64,000 bases of DNA from Steinernema hermaphroditum (GCA_030435675.1 CM059623.1:5358012-5422011); one strand, 5' to 3'. Shown: positions 45,665 through 57,673, counted from the first letter of the stretch. Notes: a model not told the origin generated them from the letters alone. Numbers and translations are program-made.

Positions 45665-46726
45665 CTATCGACGCGTGCCGTCTTCGAAGAAAACGCCGCC
45701 GTCGAGGGCACAGTACTTCGGGCAAATACCGCGTTCTCCCTGAGGTCCTGGCTGGCCGGAGGGCCCGGCTCGGCCAGGCTCACCGGGAGGCCCGTTGGGT
45801 CCGGGAGGACCGGGCGGGCCAGGGGGTCCATTCTGGCCATCGGGTCCCGGTCGTCCATCTTGGCCGGCATCTCCAGGAAGGCCTTGAGGTCCCTAGAATT
45901 CGTGAAGTCATAAAACGCGTCATGAGCGTCAAAACCCACGGGTTCTCCGGGGGTTCCAGGGTCTCCGGGGATGGCGGGAGTGGAGATGGCCGGTCGTCCG
46001 GGATCTCCGCGAGGTCCATCGCGTCCAGGTTCTCCCTGAGATCCGGGGGGTCCAGGCGGGCCTTGCGGTCCGGGAGGTCCATCGTTTCCATTCCTGCCGG
46101 GATGTCCGACGGGTCCAGGGGATCCAGGGTCACCGGCGGCACCGGGAGGTCCGGGCTCGCCCGGAGGACACGGCAAGCAGGGAGGCTCGGTGACCTGCTC
46201 GCAGACGGCCGGAGGACGTCCTGGGAATCCAGGGGCGCCGGGGGCTCCCGGTCGGCCCGGGACACCGTTCTTGCCGGGAGTGCCGGGGGACCCTTCGAGG
46301 CCGGGGAGGCAGCATCCTGGAAGAGAAGAGCAAGTTTTCGGCAAAGTGACCAGCGAAGAGGCGATCGGAGGAGTGGAACGCCGCCGCGGACCGGTCCCCG
46401 CTGGACGGTTACGTACCTTGACACGTTCCGCCGGTCTGGCGCTTGGCGCGGACGGTGTCGTTGCGTGTGGCGGCGACGGCGGCGAGGAGGGCGTGGGGCA
46501 AGGCCTGCCGGGGGGTGGCCCGGTACTCGTGCACCTCGAGCATCACGTCGCGGGCGGAGAGCTTGCAGAACTCCATCTCGGCATGGACGCGGGCGTGCAC
46601 CGAGTTGACGTAGTTGTTCACCATTGGGAGAGTGACGAAGACGGCGACGATGGCGACGAGGGAGAAGCTGACCGCCGTGAAGGCGACGAAGCGGTACGCC
46701 TTCTCGCGCGTTTCCGACTCGATCAT
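45665..46726 (-). CDS. Cuticle collagen 1
   Basis: This is a nematode cuticle collagen, secreted by hypodermis and assembled into the cuticle after trimming. Three exons (46726-46417, 46316-45940, 45892-45665) give 304 aa, the usual size. The N-terminal collagen block contains a membrane or signal-anchor span ([19 protein letters not shown]) followed by [10 protein letters not shown] subtilisin-type cleavage site RAKR precedes the first Cys cluster (TCQGCCLPG). The triple-helical Gly-X-Y part is interrupted by non-repetitive Cys-containing sequence ([15 protein letters not shown]). The C-terminus is [20 protein letters not shown] paralogue lies 1.3 kb upstream in the same direction. Confidence 0.95.
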
Positions 46727-48015
46727 CTTGTCGGAAGGGCGCCGGGACCTGGAAGAGGGAGTTAGAGGAAGGATGGATTGCGCCCGGAGGGGCTCGGAGC
46801 TGCGAACTGGCGGGCGGTCACTCCTTTTAAGGAGTGGGAGGGAGGCGAAGGCGCCGAAGGGGCGGCGCGCGATTACGCGATCCAAAGAAAGCGCCCGGAG
46901 GCGATCGTGCCCCTCCGCTGACTAATAGCCATTTGTCTTCGTCGGGAACGAGATCCCGAAGTCTTCTGGAACTCCTCCAGAGGACCGGAGGATCAGGGAC
47001 ATTCCCGATGGGATCCAGTAGAATTTACAGCCTCATAGGCACGACAACCTTGTTCCGTAACTTTTCTTGCAGGGTTACGGTCCAAGCTGCCTCGCACAGT
47101 GTTCGCCAAATGAAGCTACAGTATCCACTTCAGAAACAACCCCAGGCTTGAGTCCAGTGCCTTCAAGAATTCGAGGCACTTTCTCTCTTTAGTGACATTA
47201 CAGTATGGTCAGATCAGCTTTGGATTGGACCTCTCTTACACAAGTAGACCCTTAAGGGTTGCCTTCTATCTTTCTGAGCGTTTAGGTCCTGTCGGTTACG
47301 GTATGAGGAGTCAAGCCCGAAGTGCTTCGTCCACTCCATGTCTTCTTCAACTCCATTCCCCGAGGACTCTTCCAAGTGACTTTCCTTCGGCTTTCCAGTT
47401 TCCGACCAGCGATGACGCGACGCGTCGTTTCGCAATCGGCGCCTCTTCAGAGGCGATTACACGGCGCAGCACTGATTAGCGCCTGGAATGCTCGGATAGG
47501 CGCTCGAAAGTGAAAGCGGACCCGCGCCTTCTCCGTTTTTTGGTCATCGCCAGGTGTGGAATTAGCTGCCGCGCTCAAGGTGGGACGAGTCCGCCGGAGG
47601 GGACCTGTTAGGGAGGCGCGCCGACTGTCATAATACGAGCATCTCCGAGATTGATCCGCTCTTTCCCCGAACACCGATCGCCTAGTCGATCGCCACTCCG
47701 TCTTTCCACGTTTTTGGAGCGAATCCATCGAGCGCCACTTTCGGTTTCTTTCGGCGGAGGAAGACGAACGAGGCGACCCGGCAGCGTCGACAGGGAAACC
47801 CGAGAAAACCCCCAGGTATATGGACAAGAGGCTGTTGCATGCATTTACTACTCGGCCAGTCGACGAGGCGACTCTACTTGATTCTACGGAAGGCACTACT
47901 TTGGTTGAATTACAAAAGTCGGACGAAGTTTTTGTTGAAAAGGAAGATGCAGAGAATGGGGAAAAGCGTTCTGAAAGGAGTCGATGAGTGGGTGTGGCTG
48001 GGCGGCGCTTACCGT
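46727..48015. other. Gap between collagen genes
   Basis: This is the upstream region of collagen 1 and 3' region of collagen 2. No further gene is supported; the 209-codon minus frame 47447-48076 overlaps the end of collagen 2 out of frame and looks accidental. Confidence 0.4.
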
Positions 48016-49088
48016 TTAGCGGCGGCTGCCATCCTCGTAGAAGATACCTCCGTCGAGGGCGCAGTACTTGGGGCACACTCCAGCCTCTCCGGCCAATCCA
48101 GGCTGCCCCTTCGGTCCAGGGGGTCCGTTCTCTCCGGGCTTTCCGGGCTGTCCGGGTTGTCCAGGGTTTCCGCGGTTTCCAGACTGTCCAGGCTGGCCGG
48201 GGTTACCAGGGGAACCTTGGTCTCCGGGGGGTCCGGGCGGGCCGGGAGGTCCCTGGGGTCCGGGCTCTCCGGGGCTGGCGGGAGTGTCCTGGGCGGGACG
48301 GCCGGCTTCTCCGGGCTGTCCGTCGGATCCGGGAAGACCGGGCTGTCCAGGGGGGCCGGGGGGTCCTTGGGGTCCAGAGTTGCCGGGCTGGCCGGACTGG
48401 CCGGGCTGACCGGGGAATCCAGGGCTGCCTGAAAAACAAAGGGGACGTCAACCGGTTCGTGTCTTCGTTTTTGCAATAACACTCCGCGGCGCTCCTCGAG
48501 CGCGCTGGAACGTTCCAGTCGTCCGACCGTTTCTTGCTCCTAAACCCGTTCCCTCCGCACTTACCAGGCTCTCCGCCGGGTCCAGGAGGTCCAGGAGGTC
48601 CCTGGGGACAGGGCTTGCACGGGGGCGGGGTGCGCTCCTCGCAGACGCTGCAAAGGCTACTGTAGCCGGCGTTGGCCAGGAGGGACTTACCGCGGGGGAC
48701 GTCCGGGGAATCCAGGGGCGCCGGGAGCTCCGGGACGGCCGGGACGGCCAGGCTTGCCGGGGGCGCCGTCCTGTCCGACGGCTCCAGGAAGACAGCATCC
48801 AGTGCAGCCGGTCTGACGCTTGGCGCGAGTGCCGTTGACGGACTCGGGGACGGTGAGCGCGAGCGGGTGGGGCACGGCCTGGCGACGGAACTGGCTGACC
48901 TCCTGCATGACGTCGCTGGCGGACATCTGGCAGAACTCCATCTCGTCGGCGACGCGGGCGTGCACCGAGTTGACGTAGTTGTTCACCATTGGGAGGGTGA
49001 CGAAGACGGCGAGGACGGCGACGAACGAGAAGGTGACCGCCGTGTAGGCGACGAACGAGTAGGCCTTCTCCCTGGACTCGGACTCCAT
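48016..49088 (-). CDS. Cuticle collagen 2
   Basis: This is a paralogue of collagen 1. Three exons (49088-48691, 48647-48565, 48428-48016) give 297 aa. The N-terminal block ([20 protein letters not shown], then [19 protein letters not shown]) is almost the same as in collagen 1. The RAKR cleavage site comes before [10 protein letters not shown]. An interruption [15 protein letters not shown] separates a short and a long Gly-X-Y domain, and the C-terminus is [19 protein letters not shown]. Exon structure differs: here an intron falls at PGRPPR|VCEE, and the second intron is 136 nt. Tandem same-strand placement suggests local duplication. Confidence 0.95.
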
Positions 49089-49711
49089 CTTAGAGGTCTG
49101 AAAAGAGAAGTCAGTAGAGAACCTAGCTGCGAGGGGAGCTGGGTTGCGCAACGGGGAAGACGCTTATATAGCATGACCCGGGTGCTTTTTGCCAGAAGCG
49201 AGCCGGTTTACCTGGCAGCGATGGCGTTCCAATACCGCGTACACTCTGTTTTTAGGACTGAGGGTTCGGGAAAAGGGCGTCCGCTAATGAACGCTTCGGG
49301 GAAAGCGATTGTGGGCGCCGGTCCTGCCGAGGCTTCATTTGGGAAGGCGCTGGAATTCGGCCGGATATGCATGTGGATCTGCAGGAGATCGATGTAGTCG
49401 GGATCGGTTCCACCGAAGGGACCGTTTTTGTCGTTTCGGGAGATCGCATTCCGGGAGAGCGATCTCTCACTTTCTAATTCGCAACAATTTAGAAAAAAGT
49501 CGATCGGCGACTCGGTTTAAACTTTTGATGATCATCTGGTGGAGAAGACGCTAGTTTGGCAACTATTCACGGAGCTCTATTCCTCTGGAAGGAACTTGAA
49601 AGGGCATGTCCAAAGGAGATCTTTTTGTGCTTAGAAGGGATCCCATACCGATCTGATCTGTTTCCCTCTTGGAATTCAAGTTTTCAAATTTATTTATTCC
49701 CACAGTAGTGT

Positions 49712-50566
49712 TCACAATATAAAGCCGTATAGGGCGGCGGAGCGACGGTATTTGTCGGGAAGGACCCTCTGGCGGACGTTGGGGTTGAGGTAGTGGAAGA
49801 GGAGCTGGCAGGCGTCGCCGAAGGCCGCCCAGAAGTCCTCGTTGACGTCGCCGAGGAGGAAGGCGGCGAACCAGGCGTCCTCCTCGTGGGCGCGGTCCCA
49901 GGGAAGCTCCTTGGTGCGCGCGTAGACGAGGGTCAGCGTGGCGGCCCAGAGGTCGCCGTAGTGGGCCCAGCAGCAGCCGTCCTTGAAGCTCTCGGGCGGT
50001 TGGAAGGCCGGGGTCCCGGCACGACTGAACAGGAGCGGCTTCTTCGGCCGCTGCTCAAAGACGCGGACGAGTCCGAAGTCGCCGAGACGGACGTGGTCCT
50101 CGGCCTCCAGAAGCACGTTCTCGGGCTTCACGTCGCGGTGGAAGACGCCGCGGGCGTGCAGGAACGCCAGCCCGTCCAGGAGCTGCTCGAAGAGGGTCCA
50201 GGCGTGTCCGAGGCTCAGTGGCTCGTTGCGGGCCTCCACGAAGGACGCCAGGGAGCCTAGCGGCGCCAGGGCGTAGAAAAGGAGTCCGAGGCCCTGCTGC
50301 GCTTCCGGAGAGAAGCCGTGGCAGACAACGACGTGCGTGTGGTCCATCTCGAGGAGCATCTTGGCGACGGCGACCTCCGCCTCAAAGTTCCACTGTTCCT
50401 CGTCGCTCTCCGCGCGCATCACCTTCACCGCCAGAGTCTTTTCCGGACAAATCCCCTGGTACACGGCCCCGAAGGCGCCTTCCCCGAGGCGGAAGACGAG
50501 CTTTACAGGTCCGTGGGGCGATTCGAAAGTCTTGCCCATGTGAGAGACAAATGTTGCAGAGGACAT
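49712..50566 (-). CDS. Intronless divergent protein kinase
   Basis: This single-exon protein kinase has 284 aa. Visible kinase motifs are the Gly-rich loop [12 protein letters not shown], the ATP Lys in TLAVKVM, the catalytic loop [14 protein letters not shown] followed by LVRVF, an activation segment ending GTPAFQPPE, and [14 protein letters not shown]. All catalytic residues are present, so activity is plausible. HRDVKPEN indicates Ser/Thr type. I cannot name the family, and the C-lobe is short. I chose the ATG at 50566 over an in-frame upstream one at 50641 because a TATA-like box (50604-50611) lies between them. An AATAAA follows the stop. Lack of introns suggests a retrogene origin. A near-identical broken copy lies inverted at 31332-32043. 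Confidence 0.85.
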   Translation of the reverse strand: MSSATFVSHMGKTFESPHGPVKLVFRLGEGAFGAVYQGICPEKTLAVKVMRAESDEEQWNFEAEVAVAKMLLEMDHTHVVVCHGFSPEAQQGLGLLFYALAPLGSLASFVEARNEPLSLGHAWTLFEQLLDGLAFLHARGVFHRDVKPENVLLEAEDHVRLGDFGLVRVFEQRPKKPLLFSRAGTPAFQPPESFKDGCCWAHYGDLWAATLTLVYARTKELPWDRAHEEDAWFAAFLLGDVNEDFWAAFGDACQLLFHYLNPNVRQRVLPDKYRRSAALYGFIL

Positions 50567-51164
50567 TTTGGATTCTGAGTGGAGAGCAAGTGTCAGGGAT
50601 CGTCTTATATGTGACTGGGAGTGACAGATTCCCTCAGGCATCGGTTATCGTAAGCAATCGAGGCATTGCATATCGGTCTCGGCGGTCTTCCGTTTAGGAG
50701 CCTGTGATCCAGCACAACCTGTCGGCAAGGCTATGTCATACTACAAAACTGCCAATCCAGGACTAGTGTGATTCATAAAATCGTTCTCCTTCCCTCATAC
50801 TTCCCCTCCTCTTTCCAGTGACATCGTCGTCCTCTGAATCAAACAGTCGCCCCAACTGCGTCGACCTGCAGCTGGCACGGCGCGTATGCTAATCGGCGCT
50901 ATCTCCGAGGCGCCGTTCCCACCAGCCATGTCTTTGTCGGCGGAGGAGAGAAGCGCATGTGAAAGTGGTGGGGGCGACGGCGACGGCGACGGTGACGGAC
51001 TGATGGCGCTCAAAGGAACTCGGGAACTGAACTATGTGTCTTTGGCTCTCCCTTTGCAAAGACTTCGATATTTCGATGCTTTTGGTAATCAGGGACAACA
51101 AGACGACATACTCGAAACTCTAGCCAGCCGCTCCGGAGATGGTCCCGATGACACCACTCCGCTT

Positions 51165-51215
51165 ACCGTCCTCCCCTCCCCTCCCTCCCTCCCTCCCTCC
51201 CTCCCCCCTCCCCGG
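51165..51215. repeat. CCCT/CCTC simple repeat
   Basis: A pyrimidine tract of CTCCCTCC repeats lies just before the exon at 51239 and could act as its polypyrimidine tract. Confidence 0.7.
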
Positions 51216-51238
51216 GCGTCCTCGATTGCCCCTCACAG

Positions 51239-51481
51239 AAGTCTGTTTCCGACGAATGCGCCGCCCAATTTGCTCAAATGATTGAGCGCATCAAAAGTGC
51301 CTACAACCTGGACGGAGCCACGAACATGTGCGCCAGAGGACGAGGCATTTTCACGTTCCTCGGAAGGTTCAATCGCGCCCTGAACGAGGTCGACTTCTTC
51401 CGCCTTCTTCACATGAAATGCTTCGAGGAATCCGTCGCCATCCAGCGATGCGCTTTCGAGAAGAAGAAGCCGGTCGCCTGA
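51239..51481 (+). CDS. Terminal exon of Cys-containing protein
   Basis: An exon-like stretch follows the acceptor CCCCTCACAG and runs open for 80 codons to a TGA. It holds several Cys spaced as in small extracellular domains (SDECAAQF, NMCARG, HMKCFEES, QRCAFE). No matching upstream exon could be fixed. The preceding 450 bp include a (CCCT)n tract and an open frame 50928-51281 whose donor does not give the right phase. Its position at the edge of the cluster of small Cys-containing membrane proteins suggests it is another member, possibly truncated. Confidence 0.4.
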   Translation, partial: KSVSDECAAQFAQMIERIKSAYNLDGATNMCARGRGIFTFLGRFNRALNEVDFFRLLHMKCFEESVAIQRCAFEKKKPVA

Positions 51482-52276
51482 TTCTCCTCGCCCTCCTCCT
51501 GCTCTCATCTTCAGCCTCCTACCCTTACTTCTCCTCTTCTGCAGAGAGGGCCCAGAAAGCTTTCGTTCTCCCCGTGCGAAGCCTCTTCGTCCTTCGTGGA
51601 TCTTTCGAAGACCTCCTTCGAACTTCGCCCTCGTCTACTTCTTTATTTGTTGTTTTATGTGTATGCAACATAAACAGATCGATTGATGACTACCGTATAC
51701 AGAGCAAACACTTGTTGATGTCAGACGAGTCCTTTGAGTGTGTTTCGACTCAAGAAGAGCGGCAACAGTAAGCACAGCAACCTCCGTCCGCCCGGCGACA
51801 ACATCGAAAACATGTTTTGATCGATCCGGCGGATCCTAAGGCCCTTCGATGGCGAAGGATTCCACCAACAGGGCACCGTTCAGGGACAGGACTCGTCAGC
51901 AACTATTGGACCTTCCACTGAAAAAAGCCAATCCCCAGATCTGCAGAGAGCGTCCCCCATCTCGGCGCCCCTGTCTTCGGAGTCGGCGGCCCTCCGCCGA
52001 TAAGATCGAGGCCCGGTCATAACCTCTGCCCTTTGGGGTCTTTTGCACTTTGGGAACAATCAAATCGATAGGTTCGATTGCACTCTGAGGGTCGCGCAGA
52101 ACTGACTCGGCGCTCACTCCCGAAGGGTCCTGCGCGGATGCTCTCAGGAGGGCAGACAGGAGTTGAAGTTGCCATCTGGTTGCAGATTCGAACTTGCCTG
52201 AGAGGGCGTCGCAGAAGTACGGTAGAGTGCAGTCCTGCACTCCAAAGTCGACTTGTCTTGCGAAACATTTCTCTGG

Positions 52277-52785
52277 ATGGCCCCGACCTCCTCGTCCCTC
52301 GTGGCGCTCTCCCCGATCGTCTTCGCCATCTTCGTCTTCTGTCTCTACGCGGCCTCCGGAGTCCGATCCACTCAGCTCCGGGAGCAGATGAGGGACAACT
52401 GCGTCGCTAAGGCACTCGAGTATATGGTAGGCGACGCTCAGCGCCCCAAAGCAACCGATCTTTCCAGGAGAGTTTGAAGCCCGTGCACACGGCGCTGGAG
52501 GAGCGTCGGGCGAAAGAGATGACGGAGATGGGCTGCGCGGCGCCCTCCGATGAGTGTCTCTGGCTCTTCGAGAACGTCGTCGTCACTATGGAGCGCCTCT
52601 TCAACGCCACCCTCGTCGAGAAGCTCTGTGCCGAGGGCTCGTTCCAGGCCCACTTCCAGCTCGGACTCATGTTCGAGAAGGCGCGCAGCGTGAGGACAAC
52701 CTTCCGCAGGAACTACACCGTCTGCTTCAACCAGATCGCCCACAAGCAGATCTGCGAGACCGACCTCCTGGTGACGTGGTTATGA
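52277..52785 (+). CDS. Small membrane-anchored Cys protein A
   Basis: Two exons (52277-52426, 52468-52785) give 155 aa. A hydrophobic N-terminal segment (VALSPIVFAIFVFCLYAASG, about 8-27) serves as signal peptide or type II anchor. The rest is an extracellular-like, helical region with Cys at DNCVAK, EMGCAAPSDECLW, KLCAEG, TVCFN and QICET, reminiscent of the nematode T20D4.11-like (DUF19) domain, though I cannot confirm this. A donor-like GTGACG occurs at DLL|VTWL close to the stop, so one more exon is possible. It is one of several similar-sized genes in 51-58 kb. Confidence 0.6.
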
Positions 52786-53184
52786 GTGTTCATGGGATAA
52801 ACGAACTGTCATTTACTGCACAAAAGAGAGTCCGTGTTGACGAGAAAAAGGATCCATCAACAGTCGCTTGCTTCTTCGCCGCCGCACAGTACTCGCCTCC
52901 CCTCCTTACCGTCTGCAGCGATGCACTTTTGGGGCACAAGAAGCGGCACCGAGGCTCATGCAAATGAGATCATTATGCGTGCACCGTAGTCCAGTCTGTC
53001 TCTTCCGATGGGAGCGTTGGGTCGGAGGTGACGCCGCGCCGAGTCATGCAAAGCCACACAGCGTCCTTCCTCCTGTGATCTTGGATAGGACTGCTCCTCA
53101 CAGTCGCGAAATGGTACTCGCCTTGGTATGGTACCGCGAAATGGTACCCGTCCGAGACGGTGTGCCTACAAAGCTCTCTTTCAG

Positions 53185-54598
53185 ATGATCGACGATAAGC
53201 CCTTGAAGCCCATCTACAAGTCGAAGCTGTTACTGCTCCTTCTCCTGTCGGTGCTCTACCTCCTCCTCATCGTGCACATCAATATCGGGAGCTATTGGGT
53301 TGATGCATTGAAAATGAGCCATTTGGTAAACATCCTTTAATTTCGCCATGTGTACCCATAGGGCATAATTGATAGGCGCGTTGTTTAGTACAGCGAACTC
53401 TCACTCCACTTTATGATTCGCCGCTTGTCCACTGCATTCCTCTTGCTGTTGCAGGTCTATTCTGTCTTGACGGTCATTTTTTGGCACCTCGAGATGGCGA
53501 AATGCTAAGTCATGTGCGGGCTTCCTATGGTATTAATTGTGTTATGGACGCTGACTGCTTTTAATCACGTACATCCTTGGGTCTAACCTGCTGAACGCAC
53601 CTATCGATCTGTTCGTCATATATCAGAAAGTGACGCAGTCTAAAAAATATGGCCTTCTCGGATCACCATGTTCTGTTAACTCCAACGTTTCCAATTGGTT
53701 GAGTATTATAACAGGCAACAAAGGTATGCATTAGGTAGCTATCACTCACAGCTACCATGCCCACATACTGACTCCACGAGCTCATTTCAACTTTAATGAA
53801 ACAAAGGCCACAAGTGGAAAAAATGACCCTTAGATTCCCAAAAAGTACCACTGCCCAAGATCTCACATTTTCAAGCTGACCTCCAGAATGGCTCTTCGTT
53901 TTGAGCTGATAGACTGTGCTTTGCACATTCATATAGCACACTCATAGCTCTATCTTACTGTCATAAGTGTTAATCAATAAGCGACGATATCGGAGGAAAT
54001 CACTTAGAATAAGGCAAAAAGGTCGAAAATTGGACCAAAACATTTTTCGACCCCAAACCCCTTGTGTTCTATGAACCAGAGATCCGGCTCTTGTCCCAGA
54101 AGTGGGCCGAAGTTGTTGATGCTAACGGCGAATACCTTGATTAGATTGTGTGCCTTTTTGATAATAAATATCTACTTTCAAAAAGGCTCATTTATTATGC
54201 ATCAACCCAATATTTCTGTTATCATGAGATCACTGGGGCCAGAAAGGAGATGGTGACCACCTTCTTGGAAGCCTCCACTGACTCTTCTTCCTCTTTAGAC
54301 CGACCTTCTCGACCTCTCGGAGCACTCGCTCCTCACGCCCGTCCACTGTCCTCTACTCCGCGCGCCCGACTCCGATTGCCACGACGCCTTCGCCGCTTAC
54401 AACGAGAGCATCTTCGACCTCTACTACGAGGAAGTCGTCGATTTCAACCTCGACTGCGACGACGACATTTTCAGCCACGGGAAGGAGCGCCGCCTCGAGG
54501 TCGAGAAGGTCGCCGCGGCCTTCCAGGAGCACGCCGACTGCTTCCGCGTCTTCGCCGATCTCCACTTCTGCGAGGCCCAAGAAGCCAGCGTCCCCTAA
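53185..54598 (+). CDS. Small membrane-anchored Cys protein B
   Basis: Two exons (53185-53325, 54299-54598) join in phase 0 to 146 aa. Exon 1 encodes a short cytosolic stretch and a strong anchor (KLLLLLLLSVLYLLLIVHIN), so a type II topology is likely. Exon 2 carries Cys at VHCPLL, DSDCHD, NLDCDD, HADCFR and HFCEA. The ATG directly follows TTTCAG, so an upstream exon or trans-splice leader is implied. The 973-nt intron is exceptional for this window and contains the decayed VVDANGEY-family copy near its 3' end. An AATAAA follows at about 54638. The exon pairing rests on phase and acceptor only. Confidence 0.5.
54030..54235 (+). pseudogene. Broken VVDANGEY-family copy
   Basis: This region aligns with 43090-43290. 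AAACATTTTTCGACCCCAAA is followed by a stretch that in one frame reads VVDANGEY, then a small deletion and a TAG where the other copy continues. Third-position differences dominate around the conserved octapeptide. The rest is shifted or stopped, so it is a decayed fragment. Confidence 0.55.
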
Positions 54599-55778
54599 GC
54601 ATCCAAGCCCCGATGTCCCTTCTGTGATGTGCTTTCCGAAATAAAGTTGATGACATCGCTTGTTTCGGCGCCGCCGCCGCCTCTCCAGCGGCTCGTCCAA
54701 TCGACTTGTCGCTTCGTGCCTCGCGATCGCCGCCGAAATCTCCGCTCTCCTCCGCTTTCGTCGAATCGATCGAATCGGGCCGAGGATCGCGTCTCCGTCG
54801 CCGGAGGACAAAGGGGCGTCGGCAAAGGGTCTCCTTTCCTTTTCTGCAGAGACAGTATGCCCTCCTCATGCTTGCCCTAGTCTCTCTAGAAGGGAGCTTT
54901 CGAGATCGTTCGCGAACCCTTCAAACCTCACCCACACGATCTTCGCGAACTCTGCAGAGGCAGCCGCCTCTCCGAAATCGACCGTATGCTTTCGGCCTCT
55001 GTCTCCTTCGCCTCTTTTTTCACAAGCGGAGAACGGAGATCACGTCGCGACGACTGTTTACAATTAGAATATCGCCTTGTTCATCGCCGTGCACTTTTGA
55101 TTTCCCCTCAGATATTGCCAAAATCGCCTTTGAGAGGCGCGATCTTTAGACTTCCCTCCGACGTGCAGGAAAGGTCTTCACGTGACAGCGGCTCTGTCTT
55201 CTGCTTTTCGAACGTTGTTTTGTGGAAAGACGCGCTTCGAAGCACCCGCACGCCGCGCTCTTCGCTTTGAACTTTGGCTTCTTTGTCCTTGCAGGCTCCA
55301 GACGGGGCGGCTCTCCTTTAAGTTCAAGTTGGCGCCGCCCCCAGCGTGGAAACGTGGAGAGAACGGCAATCATTCAGCTTCTTGTATCCGTGAGGACGCC
55401 CCTAGATGGAACCTTATCAACAGGGATCGCCTTCTTTTCACATCGAGAGTGCTAAGAGGCTCTTTCTCGATGACTCTTGACTAAAATCCCACCCTGTCAT
55501 ACCTCTACAATTCTAAGCATCCCCCGCGACCACCCGGAGCCCGTCACGGCACGATGTTTTGCTTCGGAGGGTCCCGTCTGCGCACTTGTTGTGTCTCCCC
55601 TCATTCGCCCAACTTCTTATCACTTCCGTCAATTGGCGATTAGGCCTCTTCTCCCTCGTCCCGCCCCTCCTCAGAGGCGGTAGGCCTGCAGCAGCCACCG
55701 TCTCCGTCCCTCCTCTCTGCGAGAAGACCGTCGAATGGAGTCCCTCTCAGGCCTAAAAAGCGTGCACTTTCAGAATAG
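54599..55778. other. Gap without gene
   Basis: A polyadenylation-type AATAAA at about 54638 belongs to gene B. Open frames on both strands are short and without consistent splice structure. The end includes the leader of gene C, with an acceptor-like TTTCAG at about 55768-55773. Confidence 0.4.
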
Positions 55779-57085
55779 ATGGGAGACGCTATGGTCGAGA
55801 GCCGGCCCGCTCGCTTGGAAGTTTACGATTTGTCCGAAAAGAAGCAACACCTGCAGAAGGAGCCAGAGACGCCGCCCTCCCCCGGGCAGTCCTCCGATTC
55901 TGTCGAGTCCAGCGACCACTTCGTGTCGGCGCGCTCCTCCGCCGGCCGGATCGAGGAGTCGCCTCTGGAGACGTCGGACCCGATGCAGACGATCCAGGAC
56001 GACAACCACAAGAAGCCGCACTTCCCCGCCTCGAAGGCGATCGAGAGCGTCGCCATGGCCTCCGTGGACGAGTTTCTCGGCGGAGGGGCCCACAGGAGCC
56101 AGGAGAAGAAGGAGGAAGGCGGCAAAGTCTCCGTGCTGCTGACCGACGACTCGAAGCACAACATAGAAGGTAGGCGTCCCCCGAGCAGCCCTAGCGCCTC
56201 CCTCCCTCTTGCAGCCTATCCTTCTTCTCTTCGTTACGGAGAAGACGCCGACTCAGAAACGATGCTCCCCCCGCCGACCACCCATGAAGGTACCTTTCCA
56301 CAGCCCCCTCCGCCGACCTAATCGTCTCTCTTGCAGAGAACGAGGTACAGAAGGAGAGCTGTTACGCGGAGATCCCCCCGAAGCGCACCCAGAAGGTCGC
56401 CTGGCTCCATGGCATGGAGCCAGCGCTCGTGCCCCCGAAGGCTGAGCGCTTCGAGAAGCAGCCCAGCTTCGATTTCCCGAAGCCTCCTCCCGACGACCTC
56501 TGGAGTCCGCCCCGTGGGAAGAAAGAGCGCAGCTTGCACCTCCGGATCGACTCTCCCGAGGGGAATCGCGTCGATGGTGCGGAGGACAAGACGAAGCAGG
56601 AGAAAGGCGCCTGGCTGAAGCTCGCCCTCATCTTCGTCGTCGTCTCCGTGGCCATTGGCGGCCCTATATTCTTCTTCATGTACAGCGGCAGCACCTACCA
56701 GAGCTGGCACGAGGCCGGCCAATGCCGTCTTCGCCTCCAGCAGGATTACGTGGGTTCCCCTCCACAAGATGCTTCTAAAGGCGTCATTTAGTACAAGCTA
56801 CGGAATCTGACGGAGGCGGGTACCGTAGTCTCGGGCTGTCGCCTCCTCCCCAGCCAGGAGGGCCACTGCATGCAGATGTCTTTCGAGCTGAAGCAGCGCC
56901 TGGAGAGCGCAGTGCCGTTCCACGAGATCGACGCCGTGTGTGCCGGAGTCGACCGGGATCGCCTCTTCGCCTACGGTCGCCACTTCCGCGCAGCTGAAGA
57001 GCGCGTGTGGATCGTCCGTTCCCAGAACTACAAATGCTTCTACGACCCTCGCGGTTTCGCGAAGGACTGCTTCGGGAGACCCTAA
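55779..57085 (+). CDS. Single-pass membrane protein C
   Basis: Four exons (55779-56169, 56215-56289, 56337-56749, 56792-57085) give 390 aa. The first 240 residues are Ser/Pro/Glu/Lys-rich and probably cytosolic and disordered. One membrane span follows (LKLALIFVVVSVAIGGPIFF, about 250-270). The C-terminal 130 residues carry Cys at GQCRLR, SGCRLL, GHCMQM, AVCAGV, YKCFYD and KDCFGRP and would be extracellular, giving type II topology. I recognise no family. It shares topology, splice style and Cys-containing ectodomain with neighbours A, B and D, although its cytosolic part is far longer. Confidence 0.65.
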
Positions 57086-57673
57086 GTGTCCAGCTTCTTC
57101 TTCTTCTCGGTGTCGTTTCTATTCACAATAAAAATCGTCATGTGACCGTTTTTTCAAAAGGGGGACAGATCGGAAAGGGACGGATCGGGAGATTGCGGCG
57201 CTGTTTACGCCGATCGGGGCAGCTGGGGGAGAGGGAGACGCAACAGCGCGGAGAACATGGTGGGAACTGCGGGGGAGGATGGCCACGAAGCTGTTTGTAG
57301 AAGGGACTCTGTATGGATCGGAGCGGAACGAGGGTCTTCCAAAATCTTCACCTGCCCTAGGGAAGTTCTCCTCTCTTCGTGTTGATTAGGCTATAGGCAG
57401 AATGACGATTTGACTGGCCACTCATCTGAATCGAGTGTTGTACCGTACCTTCTCCTCGAGGAAAAGCGTAGGATCCAAAGGTGGCACATAGGCTGATCAG
57501 CTCTCTCGCTAGAATTCGAAATTTGCGCCTGGAATTTGCATTGGCGTGTCCGCCTTCCCGCGGCTCTTCTGTCGTCGCCAGTCTGCATCGATAAAGCTCG
57601 CTCTGAGTCGGCGCTTCTCGCATTCCGTCGACGCGGATACAGTATCTCTCTCGTCGCTGCATCATCGCTGGAG

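Noticed and set aside
47447..48076. 209-codon minus frame downstream of collagen 2
   Set aside because: It overlaps the collagen 3' end in another frame, with no domain or splice pattern.
54353..54811. 152-codon minus frame opposite gene B
   Set aside because: It is the shadow of the GC-rich exon 2 of gene B; composition is Val/Glu/Gly-rich as expected of an antisense frame.
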